The notes: generated from the letters alone by a model not told the origin. A stretch of 64,000 nt of DNA from Microbacterium oxydans (GCF_006540085.1 NZ_BJOG01000008.1:310001-374000); one strand, 5' to 3'; shown: positions 35,624-46,835, numbered from the stretch's first letter. Program-made: numbers and translations.

Positions 35624-36159
35624 CCCTCGCCTCCGGCACGAAGGGCGGCCGCGAGGTCGGCGACCCTCCCCCGACCGAGCAGCACCGCGTCCTGATCGAC
35701 GTCGAGCCAGGGGTCGAGCACGAAGAGGCGTTCGGCGGCACGCGGGTGCGGCAGCTGCAGATGCGGTTCCTCGGAGATGACGTCGCCGTACGCGATGAGG
35801 TCGAGGTCGAGGGTGCGGTCGCCCCAGCGCTCACGGCGCTCCCGACCGTTCTCATCCTCGATGGCGTGCAGCATTCCGAGCAGGATCTCGGGGGCCAGAC
35901 GCGTGGTGACCAGTGCCACCGCGTTGACGTAGCCGGGGGCGTCGGGATCGGGACCGTCGGGCCGGAGGGCGACCGTCTCGAACAGCTTCGACAACCGCAC
36001 CTCGCTGACCAGCGGCAGTCGTGCGATCCGCTCGGCGGCAGCGGTGATCGTGTCATGGCGATCGCCGAGGTTCGCGCCGAGGGCGACGACGGCCGTCACC
36101 TCCGGCCGCCCGGGGCGAGGCGCCGGCATTGCGGGTGGGTTCGCGAGGTTGCGGCTCAT
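35620..36159 (-). CDS. folK: 6-hydroxymethyl-7,8-dihydropterin pyrophosphokinase
   Basis: The 179-residue enzyme transfers pyrophosphate from ATP to 6-hydroxymethyl-dihydropterin in folate synthesis. Visible motifs are the GANLGDR loop (about 28-34) and the signature RWGDRTLDLDLIAYGD. The start at 36159 overlaps the folB stop by 4 bp (ATGA). The N-terminal 20 residues are Pro/Arg-rich and precede the usual start of the fold (VTAVVALG). Confidence 0.96.
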   Translation of the reverse strand: MSRNLANPPAMPAPRPGRPEVTAVVALGANLGDRHDTITAAAERIARLPLVSEVRLSKLFETVALRPDGPDPDAPGYVNAVALVTTRLAPEILLGMLHAIEDENGRERRERWGDRTLDLDLIAYGDVISEEPHLQLPHPRAAERLFVLDPWLDVDQDAVLLGRGRVADLAAALRAGGEG

Positions 36160-36551
36160 GCGGTGGTGTCCTCCGGCGCATCAGGGGTTCGGCGGCGATG
36201 CAGGGTGACCGCCACATCGGCGAAGTCGAGGGGAATCGGGGCGTGGGGCTTGTGCACCGTCACGGTGATGTCCTGCACCCGTGGGTCGTCGAGACCGACC
36301 GCGGCGATGCGTTCGGCGAGCGTCTCGATCAGGTTCACGGGCTCCCCCGACACGACCGCGGCGACCTTCTCGGCCAGCTCGCCGTAGTGCACCGTGTCCA
36401 CGACATCGTCGGAGGCAGCGGCACGCGCGAGGGAGAGCCGCAGTCGCAGGTCGATCGTGAACTCCTGGCCGTCCTGACGCTCGTGCTCGAAGACGCCGTG
36501 ACGGCCGAACACCGTCAGACCGGTGAGGACGATCTCGTCGAGGGGCTCCAT
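36156..36551 (-). CDS. folB: Dihydroneopterin aldolase
   Basis: A 131-residue enzyme with the FolB motifs GLTVFGRHGVFEHER and NLIETLAERIAA, converting dihydroneopterin to 6-hydroxymethyl-dihydropterin and glycolaldehyde. ATG at 36551 is supported by a TACGCT box 6 nt upstream, which suggests an internal leaderless promoter within the fol block, 34 bp after the folP stop. It is coupled to folK by a 4-bp overlap. Confidence 0.96.
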   Translation of the reverse strand: MEPLDEIVLTGLTVFGRHGVFEHERQDGQEFTIDLRLRLSLARAAASDDVVDTVHYGELAEKVAAVVSGEPVNLIETLAERIAAVGLDDPRVQDITVTVHKPHAPIPLDFADVAVTLHRRRTPDAPEDTTA

Positions 36552-36585
36552 ACGTCTAGCGTACGGGGATCGCCCCGAGACGCCC

Positions 36586-37395
36586 TCAGCCTTCCCAGGC
36601 GTGCGCGATCGCCAGGGCGTCGCGCGTGGATGCCACGTCGTGCACACGCACGGCCCACACTCCGGCTCTGACCGCGAGCGCACTGGTGACGGCGGTGGCG
36701 AGGTCGCGACGGGATTCGGAGACCTCCTCGTCGGGACCTGTCTCCTGACGGAGTACCTCTGCGAGGAACCGTTTGCGCGACGTGCCGATCAGCACCCGAG
36801 GGCCCAGTGCGACGATCTCGTCGAGCCCGCGCAGCATGTCCCAGTTCTGCGCTCCCGACTTCGCGAACCCGATGCCGGGATCGATGATGAGGCGAGACGG
36901 CGCGATCCCCGATGAGGCCGCCTCACCGATGCGCTCCTGCAGCTCGCCGGCGACCTCGCGCGCGACGCGGTGGTACTCGGCATTGGCATACATGTCCGAA
37001 GAGAACCCGCGCCAGTGCCCGATCGCGAAGTCGGCGCCGGATTCCGCGACGGCAGCGCGCATCTCCGGATCGGCGAGCCCCCCGGAGACGTCGTTGACGA
37101 TCCTGGCCCCCGCCCGCACGGCGGCGGCTGCTGTGGCGGCGCTGAGCGTATCGACGCTGACCGGCACGCCAGCGGCAGCGAGCTGTTCGATCACCGGGAT
37201 CACTCGCTGCTGCTCGACGTCGGTGCCGACCCGGTCGGCGCCGGGCCTGGTCGATTCACCACCCACATCGAGCACAGCTGCTCCCTCGGCGCGGAGCCGC
37301 AGCCCGTGGGCCACCGCGCGGTCGACGTCGAGGTAGCGACCCCCGTCGCTGAACGAGTCCGGAGTGACGTTGACGATGCCCCAGATGCCCGTCAT
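36586..37395 (-). CDS. folP: Dihydropteroate synthase
   Basis: The 269-residue TIM-barrel enzyme joins pterin pyrophosphate and p-aminobenzoate and is the sulfonamide target. Signatures are WGIVNVTPDSFSDGGRY (residues 4-20), DVGGESTRPGA and the C-terminal RVHDVASTRDAL. The ATG overlaps the folE stop by 4 bp (ATGA). Confidence 0.97.
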   Translation of the reverse strand: MTGIWGIVNVTPDSFSDGGRYLDVDRAVAHGLRLRAEGAAVLDVGGESTRPGADRVGTDVEQQRVIPVIEQLAAAGVPVSVDTLSAATAAAAVRAGARIVNDVSGGLADPEMRAAVAESGADFAIGHWRGFSSDMYANAEYHRVAREVAGELQERIGEAASSGIAPSRLIIDPGIGFAKSGAQNWDMLRGLDEIVALGPRVLIGTSRKRFLAEVLRQETGPDEEVSESRRDLATAVTSALAVRAGVWAVRVHDVASTRDALAIAHAWEG

Positions 37396-37997
37396 CCGTG
37401 CGCTGCTCCGAAGCCGGCCGAGCCGATCAGAGTGATGAGCTCGGCCCGGGAGACGGGATCGTTGTACTCACCGCGCGCCGCGATGGTGAGTGTCGAGGCC
37501 TCGGTCTGGCGTCCGCCGCGCATGGTGACGCAGCCGTGCGCCGCATCGAGCACGACCAGCACACCGCGGGTGTCGAGGTGCTCCGCGATCGTGTCGGCGA
37601 TCTGCTCGCCCAGCCGTTCCTGCACCTGCGGACGCGCGGCGAGGATCTCGACGACCCGCACGAGCGCTCCCAACCCGACGACCTGTTCGCCGGGGAGATA
37701 GGCGATGTGCGCGTGCCCGGCGAAGGGCAGCAGGTGGTGCTCGCAGACGGAGCGGAAGCGGATGTCGCGCAGCAGCACGGCGCCGGAGGGCAGCGTGTCG
37801 GGCGCGGGGCCTCGGGAGACACTGATGGTGCGCGCGAGCGGTTCAGCCGGGTCTTCGCCCACTCCGGAGAAGAACTCCGTGTACAGCTCGGCCATGCGCG
37901 TCGGGGTCTGCTTCAATCCCGGTCGGTCCGGGTCTTCGCCGATCGCCGCGAGAAGCTCTCGCGTGAGCCGCTCGACGCGCTCTCTGTCGACCGTCAC
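37392..37997 (-). CDS. folE: GTP cyclohydrolase I
   Basis: This 201-residue enzyme opens folate synthesis by converting GTP to dihydroneopterin triphosphate. Zinc-binding residues are in SVCEHHLLPFAGHAHI and in HGCVTMRGGR. The GTG start at 37997 lies a single base after the ftsH stop codon, so translation is coupled to FtsH; a longer frame upstream runs antisense-like through ftsH and is not used. Confidence 0.96.
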   Translation of the reverse strand: MTVDRERVERLTRELLAAIGEDPDRPGLKQTPTRMAELYTEFFSGVGEDPAEPLARTISVSRGPAPDTLPSGAVLLRDIRFRSVCEHHLLPFAGHAHIAYLPGEQVVGLGALVRVVEILAARPQVQERLGEQIADTIAEHLDTRGVLVVLDAAHGCVTMRGGRQTEASTLTIAARGEYNDPVSRAELITLIGSAGFGAAHG

Positions 37998-37998
37998 G

Positions 37999-39999
<2,001 letters not shown>

Positions 40000-40111
40000 G
40001 ATCGGATCAGCGTATCGCGCGCGCCCTAGGGGGTCGCTGTGCGTTCACCCACGGCGTAGCGTTCGACGGCGAGGTCGGAGTCGCCGCGTCACCGCGGCCG
40101 GGTCTGCGACC

Positions 40112-40663
<552 letters not shown>

Positions 40664-40794
40664 GGATCGATTTTAGGCGACGCGATCGGATGCTCGGTCC
40701 CAGGTCTGTTCATCGGGACGGCATCTGCCCCTCGTCGGGCATCCGCACTACTGTGAGCGGTGATGCGGGCGGACGCCCCGAGGAAGGATTCACC

Positions 40795-41391
40795 ATGGCT
40801 CTTGACGACATCCTCAACCAGGTGCCGATCGACGACATCGCCGAGAAGCTGGGCGTCTCGCGGGACGAAGCCAAGGTCGCGGTCGAGCAGGGCGGTGCGG
40901 TGCTGCTCGGCGGCCTCGCCAAGAACGCCGAGACGGATGAGGGCTCCGCGGCGATCCGGAACGCGCTGAAGAAGCATGAGGGCGCTTCCGGCGCGTCGAA
41001 GGTCGACGACATCGATCAGGCCGACGGCGGCAAGATCGTCTCCCACATCCTCGGTTCGAAGGAGAAAGAGGTGACGAAGGAGCTCACGGAGTCGAAGGCG
41101 ACCCCCGGCATCGACTTCGGCAAGCTCCTTCCGATCCTCGCCCCGATCGTGATGGGCCTGATCGCGAACGCGACCAAGGACAAGTCGACGAAGGCCGACG
41201 CGGGCGCGGAGGGCTCCGGCGGTATCGGCGATGTGATCGGCGGATTGCTGGGCGGCGGCAACAGCGGCGGCTCGTCCGGCGGCATCGGCGATGTCATCGG
41301 CGGACTCCTCGGCGGCGGCAACAGCAGCGGTTCCGGCGGCGGCATCGACCTCGGCGGGATTCTCGGCGGCCTGTTCGGCGGCAAGAAGTAA
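40795..41391 (+). CDS. DUF937 protein with Gly-rich duplicated tail
   Basis: The 198-residue protein has an N-terminal DUF937 helical domain (LDDILNQVPIDDIAEKLGVS, VEQGGAVLLGGLAKNA) and a C-terminal Gly/Ile-rich tail. The 16-residue block GGIGDVIGGLLGGGNS is repeated exactly (nucleotides 41218-41265 and 41278-41325), with a third variant GGIDLGGILGGLFGG ending the protein. DUF937 proteins are of unknown function. A GAAGGA site lies 6 nt before the ATG. It is inserted on the opposite strand between tilS and hpt. Confidence 0.9.
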   Translation: MALDDILNQVPIDDIAEKLGVSRDEAKVAVEQGGAVLLGGLAKNAETDEGSAAIRNALKKHEGASGASKVDDIDQADGGKIVSHILGSKEKEVTKELTESKATPGIDFGKLLPILAPIVMGLIANATKDKSTKADAGAEGSGGIGDVIGGLLGGGNSGGSSGGIGDVIGGLLGGGNSSGSGGGIDLGGILGGLFGGKK

Positions 41392-41402
41392 GACCACATG
41401 CA

Positions 41403-41448
41403 CGCATCCGGTCGCGCAACGGTGGTCCCCGCTCAGCGACCGGATGCG
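41403..41448. terminator. Hairpin terminator between DUF937 gene and tilS
   Basis: CGCATCCGGTCGC (41403-41415) pairs perfectly with 41436-41448 around a 20-nt loop, 11 bp after the DUF937 stop and overlapping the tilS stop region. It likely serves both convergent genes. Confidence 0.65.
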
Positions 41449-42425
41449 GCGAAGACGATGCGCCCCCCGTGGCGCATGGCCGAGCACTCCGGCAGGTCGA
41501 TCGGCCCCTGCCCATTCCAGTCGGTGACCAGCCGCGCGACCTCGATCGTCTGCGACCTGGTCAGGCTCACCCCGAACTCGCTGTCGACGACGAGCCGGAT
41601 GATCCGGTTGCGCAGTGCGGCGGGATTCGCGGCAAGCGCCGCCACGCTGACGGAGATCCCGGCTTCCGCGTGCTCGACGATGTCCTCGATCGTCTCGTGG
41701 ATCATCTCGTCGAACGCCTCGGCGTCCTCCCGGAGCTGCTCCGCCGTGCGGGCGAGGGCCTCGGCGATGCCGGGACCGAGCTCGTCTTCGAGAACCGGGA
41801 GCACGCGCTCGCGCACTCGGACCCTGGCGTAGCGGTCGTCGCGGTTGTGCGGATCGTCCCACGGCGTGAGGTCGGAGGCGACGCAGAAGGCGCGCGTCGT
41901 CTCGCGGCGCACGCCCAGGAGCGGACGCACCCATCGCACATCGTCCTCATCCTCACGGACCGGAGCCATCCCCTGCAGGCTGGCCGCCCCGGAGCCACGA
42001 GCCAGGCCGAGCAGAACGGTCTCCGCCTGGTCGTCGAGCGTGTGCCCGAGAAGCACGGCGGCAGCTCCGACGTCGGCAGCCGCGTCTCGCAGCACCCGGT
42101 ATCGCGCCTCTCGGGCGGCGGCCTCAGGACCGCCCTCCCCTGCGACGTCCACGCGCACGATCAACGGGTCGAGGCCGAGGTCGGCGGCTGCACGAGCCGC
42201 CGCGGATGCGACGTCTGCCGAGTCGTGCTGCAGGCCGTGATCGACGGTCAGGGACGCGACACGAAGTCCGAGCTTGGGCGCTTCGAACGCGACGGCCGCG
42301 GCGAGCGCGAGCGAATCCGCACCCCCGGACAGGGCGACGATGACGGCCGCTCCCTCGGGAAGGTCGGCGAGCGCGGTGCGCACGGCGAGGCGGATCTCGG
42401 CGATGGCGGGAGCGAGTGACGGCAC
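41433..42425 (-). CDS. tilS: tRNA(Ile)-lysidine synthetase
   Basis: The 330-residue enzyme has the PP-loop VALSGGADSLALAAAV (residues about 28-43) and a C-terminal helical region. It attaches lysine to C34 of the CAU anticodon of an isoleucine tRNA using ATP. The GTG at 42425 is preceded by TAGCGT at 6 nt and a GGAGG within that spacer. The shorter actinobacterial form lacks the full C-terminal TilS_C domain of E. coli, as is usual in this phylum. Confidence 0.95.
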   Translation of the reverse strand: MPSLAPAIAEIRLAVRTALADLPEGAAVIVALSGGADSLALAAAVAFEAPKLGLRVASLTVDHGLQHDSADVASAAARAAADLGLDPLIVRVDVAGEGGPEAAAREARYRVLRDAAADVGAAAVLLGHTLDDQAETVLLGLARGSGAASLQGMAPVREDEDDVRWVRPLLGVRRETTRAFCVASDLTPWDDPHNRDDRYARVRVRERVLPVLEDELGPGIAEALARTAEQLREDAEAFDEMIHETIEDIVEHAEAGISVSVAALAANPAALRNRIIRLVVDSEFGVSLTRSQTIEVARLVTDWNGQGPIDLPECSAMRHGGRIVFAASGR

Positions 42426-42508
42426 GCCTCCACGCTAGGGCACCGCAGGGAACGGCGCGCCCTGTCCCGGTCGCCGGCGACGGCCGCGGGCGGGGCTATC
42501 CTGACGCC

Positions 42509-43174
42509 GTGACCGATGAGACGAGCACACGACCGTTCCGCACCGAGAGGTTCAAGGCCTTCGTCGATGCCGTCGTCGCGATCGCCATGACACTGCTCAT
42601 CCTCCCGCTGATGGAGTCCGTCTCCGAAGCGGCTTCCGGTCAGCTGACCACCGCCGAGTTCCTGAACGAGCACGCGGGTCAGCTGCTCAGCTTCGGGTTG
42701 AGCTTCCTCCTCATCGCGACGTTCTGGATGGGCCACCATCGCCAGTACCGCGACGTGGAGTGGATCACCGTCCCCCTCCTGTGGATCAACGTCGCGTGGA
42801 TGGCGACGATCGTCTGGCTGCCCGTTCCCACGGCGATGATCGGGCAGATGGACACCGATGCCCTCCAGGCGGTGGTCTACATCGGCACGCTGATCATGAC
42901 GCAGGTGACGACTCTCGCCGGCTGGCTCTATCTCGCACGCCACCGCGAACTCACCACGGCGTCGACCGAGACGATCCGGCTGGGGGCGATCGGAGACCTC
43001 GCGGCGATCATCCTGTTCGCCGCAGCCCTGGCCATCGCCGTCCTCGCTGCGCCGAACGGGTACGCCGGGCTCTTCCTGCTGCTGCTCAGCGACCCGACGA
43101 GCCGGCTGTTGAATCGGCTGCTGCGCAGGCGCGGAACCGAAGAGCCTCGGCCGGAGACCGACGCCGGATCCTGA
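42509..43174 (+). CDS. TMEM175-like (DUF1211) membrane protein
   Basis: A 221-residue protein with about six membrane helices; helix 1 reads RFKAFVDAVVAIAMTLLIL, corresponding to the RxxxFSD motif of TMEM175 channels but with Val in place of Ser. Bacterial relatives conduct potassium as tetramers. A WMGHHRQYRDVEW segment follows helix 2. GTG at 42509 has a TATCCT box 6 nt upstream. It is divergent from tilS. Confidence 0.88.
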   Translation: MTDETSTRPFRTERFKAFVDAVVAIAMTLLILPLMESVSEAASGQLTTAEFLNEHAGQLLSFGLSFLLIATFWMGHHRQYRDVEWITVPLLWINVAWMATIVWLPVPTAMIGQMDTDALQAVVYIGTLIMTQVTTLAGWLYLARHRELTTASTETIRLGAIGDLAAIILFAAALAIAVLAAPNGYAGLFLLLLSDPTSRLLNRLLRRRGTEEPRPETDAGS

Positions 43175-43257
43175 GCATTCACTGCCCATGGGGGTGCGAG
43201 CGCCGCAGGTAGGCTAGTCGGCGGTATCCAACCGAACTTTTCCTGAGGAGCACACGC

Positions 43258-43749
43258 ATGGGCGCACACGACGCCGTCATCGAGATCCCGCGCGGCAGCC
43301 GCGTGAAGTACGAGGTCGACCACGAGACCGGGCGAGTGCACCTCGACCGCGTGCTCTACACGACCTTCGGCTACCCGGCCGACTACGGCTACTTCGACAA
43401 CACGCTCGGCGAGGACGGCGACCCGCTCGACGTGCTCGTGCTGCTCGACCACGCCATCTACCCGGGCGTCGTCGTGGAGGTCCGCCCCGTCGCCGTGCTC
43501 AAGATGAGCGACGAGGCCGGCGGAGACGACAAGCTCGTCGCCGTGCTCTCCAAGGACCCGCGCTGGGCCCACATCCAGGACATCGACGACATCGCCGAGT
43601 ACACGAAGAAGGAGATCGCGCACTTCTTCGAGCACTACAAGGACCTCGAGCCCAACAAGTGGGTCAAGGTCGATGAGTGGGGGAACGCCGCCGAGGCGCA
43701 GCGCATCCTCGACGAGGCGATCGTCCGTTTCGGCGAGCAGGGCCACTGA
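43258..43749 (+). CDS. ppa: Inorganic pyrophosphatase
   Basis: The 163-residue family I enzyme hydrolyses pyrophosphate using divalent metals. The signature EDGDPLDVLVL, Arg/Lys residues in RGSRVKYEVD, and the C-terminal KDLEPNKWVKVDEW are all present. GAGGAG lies 7 nt before the ATG. ppa lies near tilS in mycobacteria too. A clear terminator follows. Confidence 0.97.
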   Translation: MGAHDAVIEIPRGSRVKYEVDHETGRVHLDRVLYTTFGYPADYGYFDNTLGEDGDPLDVLVLLDHAIYPGVVVEVRPVAVLKMSDEAGGDDKLVAVLSKDPRWAHIQDIDDIAEYTKKEIAHFFEHYKDLEPNKWVKVDEWGNAAEAQRILDEAIVRFGEQGH

Positions 43750-43763
43750 CCCTCACGCACGCA

Positions 43764-43802
43764 GAAGACCCCCGGTTCCGCTCAGCGGCCGGGGGTCTTC
43801 TT
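43764..43802. terminator. Bidirectional terminator between ppa and the M23 peptidase gene
   Basis: GAAGACCCCCGG and CCGGGGGTCTTC form a perfect 12-bp stem with a 13-nt loop. The stem is flanked by A/T-containing ends on both sides, so it can act in both directions for the convergent genes. Confidence 0.85.
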
Positions 43803-43821
43803 CATGTCAGGAGGGAGCGGC

Positions 43822-45201
43822 TCAGGCCGACACTCCGCGATCGCCGAGGAACGCGACGGGATTCACGGGGCGACCGCCGACGTAGACCTCGAAGTGGAGG
43901 TGGCAGCCGAACGAGCGGCCGGTGTTGCCCGCGTACGCGATGACCTGGCCGGAGTTCACGCGCTGACCCGAACGGACGAGGATGCCGCCGTCGCGGATGT
44001 GGGCGTAGCCCGTGCCGATGCCGCCGCCGTGCTGGATGCGGATGTAGTTGCCGTAACCGGAGTTGGGGCCCGCATAGTCGACGGTCCCGGAGTTCGCGGC
44101 GTAGATCGGAGAGCCACAGCCGTTGGCGAAGTCGGTTCCGTAGTGGAAGGACGAGGAGCAGCCCTGGGAGCCGCACTGCACGGAGCGAGGGCCGTAGCCC
44201 GAGCTCTTCCCGCCGCCGTGCGGACGGCACCAGCCGCCGGAGCCCTGGCTTCCGCCACCGCCTCCGCCGCCACCACCGCCACCGCCGGCAGCGGCGGCCG
44301 CAGCTGCGGCAGCACGCTCGGCGGCTTCGCGTTCGCGACGGGCCTTCGCCTCGGCTTCGACACCGGCCTGGTAGCCGGCCACCGTCTGAGTCGTCACGTC
44401 CTTGAGGGCCGCGAGCTGAGCCTGCATGGTGGCGAGGTTCGCGGACTGCTCGTCCAGGGCGGCCTGAGCGGCTTCCGCCGCCTGCTGCGCGACGACCATC
44501 TTCTCTTCGGCGACCTTCTGCAGCCGGTCGCGCTCGTTGCGGGCGACGACGGCCTGGTCGCTGAGCGACTGCGCGGAGTTGCGAGCGGCGACAGCCTTGT
44601 CGTAGACCGACTGGTTGTACTCGAGCAGCTTGTCCATCGTGCCGAGGCGCGCGAGCAGCTCATCGGCGTTGTTCGCCGACCCGGCGAAGAACAGCTCCAT
44701 CGACGTGTCGTCGCCGCCGTTGCGGTAGAGCTGCGCAGCCACCTGTCCCGCCTTGCGGGCGGAGCTGTCGGCGACCGCAGCCTGCTCGTCGGCCTTCGCC
44801 TGCAGGGTGTCGGCTTCGGTCGCTGCGGCGAAGTACGCCTGCTGCGCGTCGTAGAACTCCTGGGATGCGACCTTCGCCGCGGCCTGCGTCTCGGCGACCT
44901 TCTGCGTGAGGGACTGGATCAGCCCTTCGATACGCGAGACCTCGGCAGCCTTGGCCGCCTCGTTGTTCTTCGCTCGCTGCACGTCATCCCAGCTCGGGTA
45001 CGTGGCGGCATACGCGGCGCTCACACCGTTGGTGATGCCGAAGGCGCTGAGCGCCACGACGCCGAGCGCGCCGATGCCGAGGGCTCCTCGACGACTGATG
45101 CCTGTCGCACCGAAGGCGCGGCGTTCTGTGGGAGTGGGCGCGCAGCCGCAGTCCTCGGACGCTGCTGCGACCGCAGCATCCAGCGTGATCTTGTCGTTCA
45201 C
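43822..45201 (-). CDS. Secreted M23 family metallopeptidase with coiled coil
   Basis: The 459-residue precursor has a long N-terminus with a twin-arginine-like signal (SRRGALGIGALGVVALSAFG), a long coiled coil (about 70-300, rich in Ala, Glu and Gln), a Gly-rich linker and a C-terminal LytM domain. The zinc ligands are His and Asp in HYGTDFANG and His in CHLHFEVYVGG. It resembles RipA/EnvC-like cell separation hydrolases or their activators, acting on peptidoglycan. An aggGG-rich site precedes the GTG start. It is divergent from the tRNA cluster. Confidence 0.93.
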   Translation of the reverse strand: MNDKITLDAAVAAASEDCGCAPTPTERRAFGATGISRRGALGIGALGVVALSAFGITNGVSAAYAATYPSWDDVQRAKNNEAAKAAEVSRIEGLIQSLTQKVAETQAAAKVASQEFYDAQQAYFAAATEADTLQAKADEQAAVADSSARKAGQVAAQLYRNGGDDTSMELFFAGSANNADELLARLGTMDKLLEYNQSVYDKAVAARNSAQSLSDQAVVARNERDRLQKVAEEKMVVAQQAAEAAQAALDEQSANLATMQAQLAALKDVTTQTVAGYQAGVEAEAKARREREAAERAAAAAAAAAGGGGGGGGGGGGSQGSGGWCRPHGGGKSSGYGPRSVQCGSQGCSSSFHYGTDFANGCGSPIYAANSGTVDYAGPNSGYGNYIRIQHGGGIGTGYAHIRDGGILVRSGQRVNSGQVIAYAGNTGRSFGCHLHFEVYVGGRPVNPVAFLGDRGVSA

Positions 45202-45410
45202 ACGGCCCCTTCCGCCGGTTTCACAGTTGCCACAGTAACAACAACTTTCACATCCGCACCAGGGGCACGGCCGCTCCTCCGCCTTCCACCGACCCGTCGA
45301 TCGTGCCCCGGAAACACGCCCGGGTTGCGGCGCCGCGCCCTCGATTCGCGATTTGCCTGAAACATCCCTTATGCTTGAGCGTCGGCAAGGAAGTCCCCCG
45401 GGACTGACTC

Positions 45411-45483
45411 GGCCCCATCGTTTAGCGGCCTAGGACGCCGCCCTTTCACGGCGGTAGCACGGGTTCGAATCCCGTTGGGGTCA
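45411..45483 (+). tRNA. tRNA-Glu(UUC)
   Basis: A 73-nt cloverleaf with acceptor GGCCCCA/TGGGGTC (one G-U), anticodon loop CTTTCAC in a CCGCC/GGCGG stem and T-loop GGTTCGAATCC. A TATGCT -10-like box lies about 35 bp upstream (45370-45375). Confidence 0.96.
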
Positions 45484-45493
45484 CACCTTCCGA

Positions 45494-45499
45494 TATAAT
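45494..45499 (+). promoter_or_regulatory. Consensus -10 box before tRNA-Asp
   Basis: TATAATT lies 11 nt upstream of tRNA-Asp, a perfect -10 hexamer in an otherwise GC-rich region. No good -35 hexamer is visible because that position falls inside tRNA-Glu. It may give tRNA-Asp its own start. Confidence 0.55.
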
Positions 45500-45510
45500 T
45501 AAACAAGTAT

Positions 45511-45584
45511 GGCCCTGTAGCGCAGTTGGTTAGCGTGCCGCCCTGTCACGGCGGAGGTCGCGGGTTCAAGTCCCGTCAGGGTCG
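45511..45584 (+). tRNA. tRNA-Asp(GUC)
   Basis: A 74-nt cloverleaf: acceptor GGCCCTG/CAGGGTC, anticodon loop CTGTCAC in a CCGCC/GGCGG stem, T-loop GGTTCAAGTCC, discriminator G. It is the second gene of a Glu-Asp-Phe cluster. Confidence 0.97.
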
Positions 45585-45595
45585 CTCCGTGCGAT

Positions 45596-45619
45596 GAGCT
45601 CTTTCTTCGGAGAGGGCTC
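45596..45619 (+). terminator. UUCG-tetraloop hairpin between tRNA-Asp and tRNA-Phe
   Basis: GAGCTCTTTC and GAGAGGGCTC form a 10-bp stem (two G-U pairs) closed by a C(TTCG)G loop, an exceptionally stable tetraloop. It starts 12 nt after tRNA-Asp and could terminate or guide processing of the tRNA precursor. Confidence 0.65.
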
Positions 45620-45653
45620 TTCGTCTAGGACGCGACAGGTTCGCCGGTCGCGC

Positions 45654-45726
45654 GGCTCTGTAGCTCAGTTGGTAGAGCGTTCGACTGAAAATCGAAAGGT
45701 CACCGGATCGATGCCGGTCGGAGCCA
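45654..45726 (+). tRNA. tRNA-Phe(GAA)
   Basis: A 73-nt cloverleaf: acceptor GGCTCTG/CGGAGCC (one G-U), anticodon loop CTGAAAA in a TTCGA/TCGAA stem, D-loop AGCTCAGTTGGTAGAGC, discriminator A. Confidence 0.97.
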
Positions 45727-45753
45727 CACGAGTGATCGTTACAATCACTCCAG

Positions 45754-45788
45754 AAACCCTCGCCTAGCTTCTACATGGCGGGGGTTTT
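45754..45788 (+). terminator. Terminator after the tRNA cluster
   Basis: AAACCCTCGCC pairs with GGCGGGGGTTT (one mismatch in DNA) around a 12-nt loop, with TTTTG at the 3' side. It closes the Glu-Asp-Phe tRNA transcript. A smaller hairpin (GAGTGAT/ATCACTC) precedes it at 45730-45750. Confidence 0.8.
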
Positions 45789-45841
45789 GCTTTGCCCGCG
45801 GCGAGACCTTTCCACCGACGCCCTGTGATCAACTGTTGCGT

Positions 45842-46777
45842 ATGCGTTCAGAGCAGTCGTCCGTCATCCCGGTCGAAGCCCTCCGAGGCTTCCGGCCCGG
45901 GGACGACGCGACCTGGGAATGGGTGTCCCACGTACCGGGCATCGCGCTGGACCTGCTGCAGCGGTGGGAGCTCCGCCCTGAAGGCACGGTCCGATCGGGA
46001 GAGGCCGGGGTCTTCATTCCGGTGCGCCGTGCCGATGGAACACCCGCGGCGTTGAAGCTGCAGGTCCCCCGCGCCGAGACCACGGCTGCGATCATCGGCC
46101 TCACCCGTTGGCAGGGAGCCGGCATCGTCCGCCTGCTGGACAGTGATGCCGACCGCGGAGGGATGCTGCTCGAACGCCTCCATGGGGACCGCCCTCTGGA
46201 GACCGTCGAAGACGACGATGCTGCCGTTCGCGTGGTCGGTGGCCTCCTCGCACGCCTGCACGCTGTGGCCGCCCCGGACGGGCTCCCCCAGCTCGCGACG
46301 GTCACCGCCGAGATGATCGACGATGCTCCTGCGGCAGCGCGCGTGCTCGACGACGACGACCGGTCGCGGCTGGACCGATGGGTCGACACGGTGTCGGCGG
46401 TGGCCGATGACACCGGCGACCGCCTCCTGCACTGGGACCTGCACTACGGCAACGTGCTCGCGGCTGATCGCGAACCCTGGCTGGCGATCGACCCGGAACC
46501 GCTCGTCGGCGATCCCGGATTCGACCTCTGGCCCGCGCTCGACAGCGGATGGAGCGACGACCCCACCCGCACCGATGCAACCCGGCTCGTGCGGCGACGC
46601 TTCGACATCCTCACCGAGATGCTCGAGCTCGACCGCCACCGCGCGGCTGTCTGGACCCGTGCCCGCCTGCTGCAGAACACCCTGTGGGACATCGAAGACG
46701 GTCAGCCCGCCATCAGCGCGGCAGCGAAGCTGGTCGACGATGCGCTCCTCGCCGCCCACAGCTCCGAGATGCGGTGA
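45842..46777 (+). CDS. APH(6)/hydroxyurea phosphotransferase-like kinase
   Basis: The 311-residue protein has the kinase catalytic motif LLHWDLHYGNVLAA (Asp and Asn in the Brenner loop) and the metal-binding IDPEPLVGDPGFDLWP, the pattern of the APH_6_hur family that includes streptomycin 6-phosphotransferase. Many chromosomal relatives have no proven resistance role. ATG at 45842 is chosen; a TTG two codons earlier is possible, and neither has a clear ribosome site or TANNNT box at 6 nt. It follows the tRNA cluster terminator. Confidence 0.86.
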   Translation: MRSEQSSVIPVEALRGFRPGDDATWEWVSHVPGIALDLLQRWELRPEGTVRSGEAGVFIPVRRADGTPAALKLQVPRAETTAAIIGLTRWQGAGIVRLLDSDADRGGMLLERLHGDRPLETVEDDDAAVRVVGGLLARLHAVAAPDGLPQLATVTAEMIDDAPAAARVLDDDDRSRLDRWVDTVSAVADDTGDRLLHWDLHYGNVLAADREPWLAIDPEPLVGDPGFDLWPALDSGWSDDPTRTDATRLVRRRFDILTEMLELDRHRAAVWTRARLLQNTLWDIEDGQPAISAAAKLVDDALLAAHSSEMR

Positions 46778-46835
46778 ACGCACCGAAACGGGTTCGCGTC
46801 GAGCGCTCTTCGCGAGGTGGAAGGCCCCGTCGTCG

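Noticed and set aside
45842..46777. Acquired streptomycin resistance gene
   Set aside because: The gene has the base composition and codon use of its surroundings and no mobile element nearby; the family also contains ordinary chromosomal kinases.
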